From Bursaphelenchus xylophilus (lineage: Eukaryota; Nematoda; Chromadorea; Rhabditida; Aphelenchoididae): DNA of 64,000 nt. The stretch spans positions 11,966,001 through 12,030,000 of the forward strand of contig CAJFCV020000006.1 of assembly GCA_904066235.2 (NCBI GenBank), in the 5' to 3' direction. The notes below the pieces were generated by a model. The model searched no databases. It saw only the letters and a program-made list of their open reading frames with translations, and was not told where the DNA came from. The translations under genes and the position numbers were made by a program. Below are positions 32,884-57,738 of this stretch, in pieces. Position 1 is the first letter of the stretch. Each line of letters starts with the position of its first letter.

Positions 32884-34606
32884 TCACTGTGATTGAACGG
32901 AAATCTCGTCCGGACGAATCGCATCCTCAATGCACTTGAGTTCCCGAAAATATTTGGCGCATTTCACGGCCACATACACATACCAGCAATGGGCCATCGC
33001 GGAGAGCAGAACGAAGAAAAAACAGACCGAGGCGACCAGCGAGACCACTGAAATCGAATGGATCTTTTTTCCCGTGTGGCCTTCTTACCCGATTTGAACT
33101 GCAACGACAGTTGATGCGCCGCATCCGACAATCGCTTGTGCATTTCCAGCTCCAGATCTTGGCCCGAATAGGAGTTGGGATCGAGGGCAGCGGATGCCAT
33201 GGAGGTGGCGAGCAGAATGAGGAAGGACGTTGTGATAATCTGCAATCAACACCGCTTAAAGAGCTAAAAAATCACTTTGCGATAGACGCGGCTAGGGATT
33301 TGGTCTCGAGGCATCTTGCCACGACAAATCCACATTATTTTCCCGAGAGACCGACATTTGTTTGTCGGGAAAATAATGAGCAAAATGTTGCCGATCGTGT
33401 TTGAAGTGAAGAAGAACTTGATTTTCACCGCGATACAATTCATTTTCTCGGCGGCGATGCGATTTTCGATGTGACAGACTGCTCATTATTTTCCCGACAG
33501 ACTGATAAACTACTAGAATGGCTTCAACCGTCACACATTTGACATATTTTTGCAAATACAGTGGCAAATTAATCCAATTAAAGGTAAAGTTTTGCATCCG
33601 GAAAACATCAAAAAATGCGGCAAAATGCCTCCCTTCTCTAGGTCAAAAAACTCCGTTTTGAAGGGCGTTTTGAAAACCCCTGGAATCGGAGATTTTCCAC
33701 TTGAAGAGGGAGGTATTTTGCCACATTTTTGATCCTTCCGGAGGCAAGATGTTGCTTTTTTTGTCACTGGATCAGGTGCGCCACTGTAGATCCCTTCAAA
33801 GTTCTCCATCATCCCTCAAAAGCAACTCACACTAAGCACCACGAATGGTTGAATAAATGCCGGCTTTTTCGAATAAACACCGTAAAACAGGGAGACGGAA
33901 GCGATGGAGTCCACCACCAAGAAGAGTAGTTCCCAATCCCAGGCCGTCTCCGAATATCCAGCGAGCTTCATCATCAAGTTGGAGACAATAAAAAAGGTCG
34001 ACACAAACGTGATGATGTATGTCACTGTCTGAAACATATACCATATATTATACAATATTATACGGCTCGAAATTTCCAAATATAATATTTTTGTGTCCAG
34101 AAAATGTGTCATGACGACACCCGTTTAAGATGTGTCAGTGATATGAACAACGGCTGTATGCGACCAGAAATACTCCCTGGAGTACATAGAAAAAAATTTA
34201 GATTCCAAAACTTTTGCCGAACGGAATTTGGATGACGGATTTTCTGGATTTTCCGGATTTTTCTCCGCTACGAAATCTTTCAACGCCTCAAATTTCGCTG
34301 ACTTGCTCTAGAGAGTGCTCCTAGCTATTTGCAGCCGTTTTTTGCAGCACAGGGAGATTCTAAACATGTGTCATCGTGACACATTTTCTGGACACACAAA
34401 GATTTAGAAGTTCAAGCCAAATACTAGTATTTTCATTAAGTGCGAGGACACCCTTTATTTCCCCGACAAACTTATAGTATTATATATGCAACCAACATGA
34501 CTTCTCCTACCGTAATATGCAACTTGCCGCAGCAACATCGATAGTTCTCATCCAGCTCCTTTTGCGTCGAGCCCACCGATTCCGTGTCCGACGCCTCGTC
34601 CGACAT
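32884..34606 (-). CDS. Four-helix membrane protein, nematode-type, unknown function
   Basis: Four exons in transcript order: 34606-34511, 34028-33831, 33239-33089, 33047-32884; 202 aa, all junctions in frame. The cytoplasmic N terminus is acidic and ends in YRCCCGKLHIT just before helix 1. The four hydrophobic segments lie at about residues 33-55, 63-82, 94-116 and 150-175. A loop of about 35 polar residues lies between helices 3 and 4, and a short charged tail follows. This arrangement, with a Cys-rich CCCGKxH start, resembles uncharacterised tetraspan (MARVEL-like/DUF7027-type) proteins that are numerous in nematodes. That family assignment is from memory. The second intron holds two MITEs and another element. 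Confidence 0.75.
33261..33507. mobile_element. Truncated type B MITE followed by type A MITE
   Basis: 33261-33354 is a type B copy lacking its left end. 33356-33507 is a complete type A copy. Both lie in intron 2 of the four-helix protein gene. Confidence 0.75.
33558..33787. mobile_element. Inverted-repeat element, GTGGCGGATCTGATCCAGTG family, TA-flanked
   Basis: About 230 bp, ACAGTGGCAAATTAATCC to GATCAGGTGCGCCACTGT, flanked by TA on both sides. The TTTTGCATCCGG/CCGGAGGCAA inner ends are inverted. It lies in the same intron, 44 bp from the exon 2 donor. Confidence 0.75.
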
Positions 34607-34910
34607 CCCTCACCACAGCCGCATCTTTCGTACAGCTAAAATTAAATGACCGGCGGCGACGCGCGGGACTAATCGCCAAGTGAATTTTAATCGCAACGTC
34701 AAACACCGAAGCGCTGGACGTCGGCGGAGGGGTTAACGAGACGGAAGTGATTCACACAGCCATCGTGGGAAACCCTTTACGATTGGTTTACTCTGCAAAT
34801 TGACGGGCAGCACAATACTGAATTTGTAGTATAAATGAGAGCTATTTGTGCAGCAAGGCAGCGCTCATAGACATGAGAATTCCAGGTCACAAAGGACGAG
34901 ATTGAGTTGA
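34607..34910. other. Upstream region of the four-helix protein gene
   Basis: No gene. GC-richer around 34640-34750, possibly promoter. No motif I can name. Confidence 0.35.
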
Positions 34911-35070
34911 TATCAGTCTCTCGGGGAAATAATGCGGATTTGTCGTAAAAATAGTGGCTAGTCTCGTCACAGTCCCTCATCAAATCTTCAGCCGCTACTG
35001 ACCAAAACACAGAGAGAAAATGAAGCTCCGAGGCTCCAAAAATCCACATTATTTTTCCGACAGGCTAATA
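34911..35070. mobile_element. MITE, CAGTCTGTCGGG family, type B
   Basis: 160 bp, TCAGTCTCTCGGGGAAATAA to TTTTTCCGACAGGCTAATA. Confidence 0.8.
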
Positions 35071-35074
35071 TTGA

Positions 35075-35200
35075 GTTTTCATAAAGTTCATGGATATTTT
35101 TCCTCTTTCGCACAGTGCATTTTGCACCTGTTCTCACGCTTGTCGCTGCACAGTGATAACTTCAAAAATAGCCGATTCGTTGGTCGCCATCTTCTGAAGA
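35075..35200. mobile_element. Fragment of TTTTCATAAAGTGCATGG-family element
   Basis: The left end TTTTCATAAAGTTCATGGAT, one GCACAGTGC and CACGCTTGTCGC are present. The right half is missing. Confidence 0.6.
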
Positions 35201-35286
35201 AAAAAAGCAAGTCTGAGCAACAACGTAATTTACAAAAAAAAATATTTATTGACTTGAAAATCGATAAACTCAAAAAAAGCTTTATC

Positions 35287-35796
35287 CGCAGTCGACAGGA
35301 TTCGAAACTGTGCGTGCAGAGCCCAATTGATTTCTAGTCAATCTCCTTAAAGTGCGAGGTTCGCCAACACAATGCCCCAACTGTGATTGTTTTCCCGTCG
35401 AGACGCGGGGGGTCAGACTCAATCAGTCAGTCCGTAACCTGAAGAGTTAAAATAAAAAAAACCGAAAAAGGTTGCATATGTCCAAAGACCACCATAAACC
35501 GTCAAAAAAAAGTCCGTAATCCCTTCAAAAACCAAACAAACACCTTTTCCACAGCTTTAATCTGACATATTCTACATAATCGCTCAACAAAAACGCAGAA
35601 ACTCACCTTACACCATCATAGAATTGAACTTCTTCATGAATTTCTCGAATTTCGAGCTTGGAAAAATAAATTATTTCATGGGAAACACTTGACAAATATG
35701 TGTCAAGTCTGACCCCCCGCGTCTCGACGGGAAAACAATCACAGTTGGGGCATTGTGTTGGCGAACCTCGCACTTTAACCACTCGGACACGACTGC
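35287..35796 (-). pseudogene. tRNA-Ser (AGA) gene split by a TTAA transposon
   Basis: The two flanks, 35287-35350 and 35779-35796, together with one TTAA are exactly 82 nt and match the intact tRNA-Ser(AGA) genes. The break is in the D-arm region (CTCCTTAACCACTCGG on the plus strand). The copy also has substitutions in the T-stem and the variable arm (AAACTG for AACCTG, GCGTG for GCGGG), so it was decaying as well as interrupted. It is the minus-strand partner of the tRNA at 35980. Confidence 0.95.
35351..35774. mobile_element. TTAA-target transposon (424 bp) inside tRNA-Ser
   Basis: Terminal inverted repeats AGTGCGAGGTTCGCCAACAC extend about 70 bp each side. TTAA is duplicated at 35347-35350 and 35775-35778. 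TTAA duplication is the hallmark of piggyBac-type transposition. It is an internally deleted relative of the 1194-bp element at 41849. The right arm extends further than the left, into a segment readable as CPNCDCFPVETRG on the minus strand. Confidence 0.92.
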
Positions 35797-35979
35797 ACAC
35801 GTCGGGCCAAGATGCGTAACCCCTTTTCAGAGAGAGTTTTGATGTTCCATTTGTCAAAACACAGCTTACTTCTCTTATAACTCCTCTGTTTATCAAGCAG
35901 AACTTCCTAGGAGAACGGATTGACACATCATGACCATGCACTTGTTGTGATAAGCTGTTACTGGTTCGGGAGTGAACGT

Positions 35980-36061
35980 GCAGTCGTGTCCGAGTGGTTA
36001 AGGAGATTGACTAGAAATCAATTGGGCTCTGCCCGCACAGGTTCGAATCCTGTCGACTGCG
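35980..36061 (+). tRNA. tRNA-Ser (AGA)
   Basis: 82 nt, complete cloverleaf and anticodon AGA. It is divergent from the broken tRNA at 35287, with a 183-bp spacer similar to that of the pair at 17881/18143. The 3' flank (GATTTTGGTGGTATTTTTAG) is also shared, showing that the unit was duplicated as a block. Confidence 0.96.
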
Positions 36062-36205
36062 GATCAAAGAGAAGATTTTGGTGGTATTTTTAGTTGATAA
36101 TAAGGCATAAACTTTTTGTAAAATACGTCTTGGTATGCAAAAATTGTCGTTTTGAATCTAAAAGCTGCAGAATATCAAAAAATATAACAAATATTTTGAT
36201 AATGA

Positions 36206-36324
36206 AAAAATCACATCGTCGCCGAGGAAACGGATTATGTCGCGGCAAAATTAAGTTACTTTTCACTTCACCGACGCGATTGGAGCAGCGACAATGTGCT
36301 CACTATTTTCCCGACAGAGTGATA
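36206..36324. mobile_element. MITE, type A, 5'-truncated
   Basis: The type A interior and right end (CTATTTTCCCGACAGAGTGATA) are present; the left inverted repeat is missing. Confidence 0.7.
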
Positions 36325-36790
36325 GTATATGTAGAAAGGTACGAGTGTACCTTTCAATGTACAAGTGTACCTTTCAATGCGACCAATTTCCCAGCCTCAA
36401 AATAACGCCATTTTTGGGGAAAAGAGGGAGCACGTCAAGATTTTTCGCTCAAAGGGTTCTCTATCAATACGAAGGTTGGCATTCTGTTTCCGCTTAGCAA
36501 AAGTCCAAAAAAGCCGTCTCAATGACGGTTCTTGGATGAGGTCAGAGGAAAGGCGAAATATTGCGCAAAATGAAGAGATTTTCTATCTCGAAACTGGCTC
36601 ATTTGATTTTTTTCATTTTAGGCTCAAAAAAATCCGCCTTGTTCCAGACTATGTTTCCAGGAAGCTTCAAATAGGGGCGAGGGAAAATCTTAGAGAAATC
36701 CTCGAAATCGCAACATTTTTAGGCGTTGTCTTTTTAGGCTTCAAACAGATAGAGGACGACCGATTTTTTATATGAAATATCTATGTTCAG

Positions 36791-38014
36791 GGGCCTGTTT
36801 CACGAACGCAAAAACTCATATTTCTATTTTCTTTAGAAATATGAGTGAGCGAGGGAACAAAGGAAATGCATGCGAAACGGGAGAGACGGCAGAAAAATGA
36901 GGATTTCGCCACTTCTCAATCGGAGTGACTTTTTACGTCCAAAATCAGGGTTGGCGGCAGTGTTTCGGCCATAACTTTTCCCTCCATGGGCGTAGAATCA
37001 CCCTTCAAAATTTCGAATAATGCTAACTGTTTGGGCTGTCATGTGTGCAAGTTTCGTTGCATTGTTGCAAAAACTCGCTCGAAAATAGCAGTAGTAATGC
37101 GCATATTTCTATTTTCTATAAATTTTTTGCAATTCTAGCTTAATTCCCTCATAACATCGCCCAAAATTGTCGGATCGACACCATTTAAAAAAAATCATGT
37201 TGACCTGAGTCCGCGGTTTACAGTAATGTAATTTTTTAGGATGTTTGGCGATCTACGGCACGAACAAATTTATAGTAGTGCAGCAGTTTGCAACATTTTT
37301 CCATTTTTTCAGAATAAAAATAGGTTTTTGTTCCAAAAAATAAAATATTAGTATAAAATTTTATATAATTGTAAAGAAAATTGTCTTGGCTACCTCATTT
37401 TTTTAGAGGGGCGTCTATATCTCACCAACTGATAAAGTTATGGGTGATTTAGTCCAGCCGCATCCCATTTTTTACCGTAAAATTTCTCTCTTCTTTTGAT
37501 TTGAGGGCTCTTTCGAAAGATTTTTTGTGATGAAAATCGAGGGATTGTCAAAGTAAATCAGTTATTACTCAGCCAAAAAATGACTTACAGTTGGCCCTCT
37601 AAAAATGATTTGTAGAGAATTAAATTGTCTATCGACTGACATAAATTAGAATTTTTTACTGTTTCAATTAACGCGAAAAAAGGCCTTTTAGCGTTTTAAA
37701 GTAGAAGAATTCAACACTACAACGCCTATGGTAACTTTGTCATTGGCGGTAGAGCAAAAATTTTTATAGATCTACATAGCCCGAAGTCTCAGCATTATTT
37801 GAATTTTTGGAGGGTGCTTGTAGGCCCAAGTAGAGGAAAGTTATGGCTCAAATACTACCGCAAACCCGTAATTTTGGACGTAAAAAGTCACTCCGATTGA
37901 GAATTGGCGTAATCCTCATTTTCCTGCCGTCTCTCCCGTTTCGCATGCATTTCCTCTGTTCCCTCGCTCACTCATATTTCTATTTTCTTTATTTTGCGTT
38001 CGTGAAACAGGCCC
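36791..38014. mobile_element. PIF/Harbinger-like non-autonomous element
   Basis: 1224 bp with ends GGGCCTGTTTCACGAACGCA and its complement. The inverted repeats extend about 170 bp with small indels and include GGAAATGCATGCGAAACGGG and ATTTTGGACGTAAAAAGTCA-type blocks. The flanks show a 3-bp duplication CAG (36788-36790 and 38015-38017). Three-base duplications and GGGCCTGTT termini are usual for PIF/Harbinger. No transposase reading frame is seen inside. Confidence 0.8.
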
Positions 38015-38017
38015 CAG

Positions 38018-38605
38018 GTTAAGCAAGAGTCCGGATTCAAATTTATGTATGCAATAACCCTATTCTACCCCATATTCATGGTGTAATCAGGTTATCTTTG
38101 GGCAAAAAATTATTCTTTTGCTGAAACAGAATGCCAAGAATTTTCCATTGCTTGAGCGCTTTTGTTTTATGTTTTCTTGACGTGGGGAGGCATTTGGAAG
38201 GATTCGAAATGTCTCCCGCAGTGTTTTTGAAGAAATAATAATTATGTTTATTAGAACCACCGCAATGTGATCAAGCTCAATATAAAAGAAGGGCTTAGAA
38301 AATAATTTAAAAGTCATTACAGTTCTTAAAAACAAGTTGCAAAGTGACGAAAAAGACAATTTGAAGGTAAAAATATGGGAAAAAACATTCGAAAATGAGA
38401 TCAATTTCAATTTTTTTTGACCAGGATTTTTCTAATTTCAAAATTAAAATTGGAAATTGCAATTAATTAATGAAAAAAATAGAGAACTGTGTATCTAAAA
38501 AGAAGATTCAATATTACGAAAAATAAAATTTAAAATTTTCAAAAAACAAAAAAATATGTACAAAATATTTCAAAAAAACAGAAAAATATCGAAAATTCTG
38601 AGGTT
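38018..38605. other. Intergenic region 3' of lim-6
   Basis: No supported gene. It contains an open frame of about 100 codons on the minus strand with no recognisable domain. The 3' UTR of lim-6 presumably lies here. Confidence 0.35.
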
Positions 38606-53983
<15,378 letters not shown>

Positions 53984-54365
53984 CTTCACGACTAAACCAA
54001 ATAGCCCGCTCCCCGGCCCATGTCGCTACCGTATCGCCACGGCGGGCGGGTGGGCGGAGCCTCGCGGCAGATGTGGCCCGCGGCCAGATAATCGCGACGT
54101 AATAAACGAGTGCAATAAAACCGCCTCTGCGCGCGAAGAGAGGGCGATAATTGGAGGCAAGAACAGGGGGATTACCGGCGCCGCAGCTCATGTCGGAATG
54201 GATAAGGTAAACATCGGGGATTTGGAGGTGAAAACCAGGTAAATTAATGTCAGAAATCATGACTTTGTGGAAATAAGAGCTAAAAATTGTTTTGACAACT
54301 TTTTTTATAATTGAAAATCAAAATTATTTTCTAAAAATTCCGAAAATTTGCTTTTGTCTTTCAAC
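53984..54365. promoter_or_regulatory. Region upstream of lim-6 start
   Basis: GC-rich 54000-54180 with GGCGGGCGGGTGGGCGGAG-type sequence next to the lim-6 start codon. It is a plausible promoter or 5' UTR. No specific factor site is claimed. Confidence 0.35.
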
Positions 54366-54369
54366 TTTT

Positions 54370-55640
54370 TAATTTTTTTGCACAGTGCGGCCACTTTTCT
54401 CCGATTGCACGGTGCAAAATTCAAGCGAAAAAAACGCACAGTGCAGATTAAAAAAATTTATTTTTGCACTGTGCAAAAAGTAAATCTCTTGCGACAAAAT
54501 TTTTGCACAGTGCAATCAAAAGTTTTGAAATTATTTTTTGCACAGTGCAGAACAAATTTTGTCATTTTGTGCACAGTGCAAAATTTTTATAAAAACTTGC
54601 ACTGTGCAATAAAAAATGGATAATTTTTTGCACAGTGCAGATTAAAAAAAGTTTATTTTTGCACTGTGCGAAAAGTAAATATCTTGCGACAAAATTTTTG
54701 CACGGTGCAATCAAAAGTTTTGAAATTATTTTTTGCACAGTGCAGAAAAATTTTTGTCATTTTTTGCACGGTGCAAAATTTTTAAAAAAGTTTGCACTGT
54801 GCAATAAAGATGGACAATTTTTTGCACAGTGCAGATTAAAAAAAAGTTTATTTTTGCACTGTGCAAAAAGTAAATTTCTTGCGACAAAATTTTTGCACGG
54901 TGCAATCAAAAGTTTTGAAATTATTTTTTGCACAGTGCAGAAAAATTTTTGTCATTTTTTGCACGGTGCAAAATTTTTAAAAAAGTTTGCACTGTGCAAT
55001 AAAGATGGACAATTTTTTGCACAGTGCAGATTAAAAAAAAGTTTATTTTTGCACTGTGCAAAAAGTAAATTTCTTGCGACAAAATTTTTGCACGGTGCAA
55101 TCAAAAGTTTTGAAATTATTTTTTGCACAGTGCAGAAAAAATTTTGTCATTTTGTGCACAGTGCAGAATTTTTAGAAAAGCTTGCACTGTGCAATAAAGA
55201 TGGACAATTTTTTGCACAGTGCAGATTTTAAAAATTTTACTTTTGCACTGTGCGAAAAGTAAATTTCTTGCGACAAAATTTTTGCACAGTGCAGAAAAAA
55301 TTTTGAAATTTGCACTGTGCAGAAGAAAAAGTTTTGCGCACGGTGCCGAATTTGCAATAAAAAAAATTTTTTGCACCGTTCAGATTAAAAAATTTTTTTA
55401 TTCCACCCGTGCAGATTAAAAAATTTTTATTTTTGCACAGTGCAATCCAAAATTTCAAAATAATTTTTGCACCGTGCACAGTGCAGAAAAAATTTGTCAT
55501 TTTGTGCACCGTGCGATAAAAAAATGGACAAATTTTTTTCTGCACCGTGCAAAAAAAAAATTTGTGCACAGTGCAGAATTAACAAAGTTTGCACTGTGCA
55601 GACTAAAAAATATATTTTTGCACTGTGCGGCAAAAACAAA
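54370..55640. repeat. Higher-order GCAC-N-GTGC array (~193-bp unit)
   Basis: About 38 palindromes. From 54435 to about 55230 a unit of roughly 193-195 bp containing six palindromes is repeated at least four times (GCACAGTGCAGATTAAAAAA near 54436, 54631, 54827 and 55020). Successive palindromes are 28-38 bp apart and their central bases follow a fixed order within each unit. The right third is more diverged. Open frames here are repeat artefacts. Confidence 0.9.
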
Positions 55641-55730
55641 AAATTCAAAAAAACCGCCAAAAATGGTTTCAAAATTTATCCAATCATCATTGCGAGTCAA
55701 TAAAAGATCAAAATCCGAATCAAAAATCTT

Positions 55731-57027
55731 CTACTCGGATTTATTCTTATCTTCCTTGAGGGATTCGACGTGTTTGATGGTGTCGTCGTCATGGCAGACC
55801 TTGACCGTTCTGGAAATTTGAGTCTTCTGCGAGTTCGGGCCGTCCGGTTCGGGGTCCGGATCGTCGCGCGGCGATTGAGTTGTTCCCACCGATTTTTTCT
55901 TCGAATTTTCCTTTTTCGACTTGGCCTCTTGTTTGCCATCCGCACTTTCGTTCGCTTTTTTATCATTCTCCTTGGCCGGCGGCTTGTCAGCAGCTGAAAA
56001 ATGGGTTTTTCAGTGATATTTGAGTGAAAAAATGGCTGAATTGTAATTTTTTCGAAAAAAAAATTTAAAATTTTTCAAACTTTGTCGGTCTATATCTCAG
56101 TGAATTCTTTAAATTTCACTTTCAAATTTTCAAAACCTTCTTAAAAAGTCTCCTTCTCCATCTATGCCAAATTTCATCAAAATCCAAAAAACTTATTTTT
56201 GGTCCCGACACGAAAACTTGAATTTGCTAAATTCCGGGCTAGACCCTCAGAACTGCTTTCTTATTGAAGAATAAGTGGAAATAATAAATAATCAGACAAA
56301 AGATTAATAAAAAGTGTTAAAAAAATGCTAAAAATCGACTTACATCCACCTTCTTCCTTCTTCTCCGGCTTGGCTGCCTTATTATCAACGATTTTACTGC
56401 CTTGAACCTGAAAAAATCGTCAGTAATTTAACAAACAGAGTCTTTTTATCCGCATTCTACAATTTCCAAGATTTAAAAATCAATTCCAAAATCTAAATTT
56501 CAAATTCCCGCCAATTTTGGCATTCTGTTTTAGGTGGTGAAAATGATGAAAAATGAGTTGAAATTGTTGAGAAATGCCCTGGAAAGGCTCAGAATGATAT
56601 TTGAACTTACATTCAAACAGTTAGAAGCGATTTATAAACATAAAATTATATTATCCATAACAACGTCTCATGTTTTTGGTCAAATTTCATCTTTTTTTGA
56701 CTAAAATATCGTCGTTTGATATTAAAATGGAATTTTAATAGTCCTGGAAACAAGACAATGCGTATTTTACACTATATTTCGTCGCTTTTTATCTTCAAAA
56801 TCCGATTTTTTCGAAAAATCCCCCCCCGCTTTTCTTACCTCACATTTGGGCGGGTTCGGCGCTGGCGTTGGCGCGGCTCCGGGGGGTTTTGAGATCTCGG
56901 TCTGATTGCGAACCGGCTTCGCGGGTGAGGGAACGGACCGGGCCGCCGTTTTCTTCTTCCCACACAAACCGACTATTGTGAGCATAAGGCCAAGCAAACT
57001 GAAAGAGATTCCAAACGCCGAAAGCAT
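55731..57027 (-). CDS. Small single-pass membrane protein with Lys/Pro-rich tail
   Basis: Three exons in transcript order: 57027-56839, 56407-56344, 55993-55731; 171 aa, in-frame GT/AG junctions. A hydrophobic segment at residues 4-22 (FGISFSLLGLMLTIVGLC) is followed by a basic stop-transfer CGKKK. A Pro/Ala-rich stretch, a long Lys/Glu/Ser-rich region and the ending TVKVCHDDDTIKHVESLKED come next. I do not recognise a domain. The arrangement fits a nematode-type signal-anchored protein with a disordered cytoplasmic tail. A TTTCAG inside the first codons could instead mark a spliced-leader site with a start at the Met before LTIVGLC. Confidence 0.65.
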
Positions 57028-57051
57028 TTCCTCGCACCGACCTCTTACCAA

Positions 57052-57483
57052 ATCGAAGAAAAAAGTAAATGAAAATTGATGAAATTTGTTAAAGTTTGTG
57101 TGGATTTGAGGGTCAATGCAAATTTTTGAATTTTTTTGAAATTATGCAAATTTTTGGGAAAATTAAAGTTATACAAAAATGTCGATATTTGCTAAATATT
57201 TTAATTTTCAATTTACTTCTCAAATTATTGGATTTAAATTCAAAATTTATTCAAAATTTTTTTAATTTTTTAAAATTATGCAAATTTATTTAAAAAAATT
57301 AATTTATGCAAATTTAGCTCAAAAGGTCAATAATGGCTAAATAATTGAATTTTTAGTTTTTTTTTCAAATTTTTTGATTCAAATTCTTAATTTATTCAAA
57401 AGTTTTTAATTTTTTTTTTAAATTATGCAAATTTTCTAAAAAATTGAATTTATGCAAATTTACCTCAACAAGTTCAATATTAG
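57052..57483. other. AT-rich spacer
   Basis: Loose repeats of AAATTATGCAAATTT and GCTAAATA(A/T)TT(T/G)AAT with a spacing near 120-150 bp. No gene seen. Confidence 0.45.
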
Positions 57484-57708
57484 CTAAATATTTGAATTTA
57501 TGATTTTTTTATAATTTATTTTATTCAAATTCGCCATTTTCAACGCTTTTTTGTCATTTTTTCTGACTCCCACAACGAAAGATTGGAATGCCAAAATTCT
57601 CTTGGCATTCTGTTTAAACATTGGAAAATAATTTTTGGACGCGCTTCCCACAAAAAACTCGTCGCTCTTGCTCAAGTTCTGCACAATTTCACTAGCTTTA
57701 GTTGACAT
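57484..57708 (-). CDS. Possible small protein, 74 codons
   Basis: The start codon lies 4 nt after TTTCCAG, a good trans-splice acceptor. The frame starts MSTKASEIVQNLSKSDEFFV and stays open, with mixed polar composition unlike the AT-rich noise nearby. An AATAAA lies near the end. It is divergent from the gene at 57739, with only 30 bp between start codons. I recognise no domain. It may be a real short gene, the first exon of a longer one, or chance. Confidence 0.4.
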   Translation of the reverse strand: MSTKASEIVQNLSKSDEFFVGSASKNYFPMFKQNAKRILAFQSFVVGVRKNDKKALKMANLNKINYKKIINSNI

Positions 57709-57738
57709 TAGCCTGGAAATTTACCAATAATTTTATAG

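Noticed and set aside
38087..38410. 107-codon hydrophobic frame on the minus strand
   Set aside because: It lies in the 3' flank of lim-6, with no start context or family match.
57025..57051. Longer N terminus for the small membrane protein (from 57051)
   Set aside because: It would need a TTG start. The first ATG in frame is at 57027.
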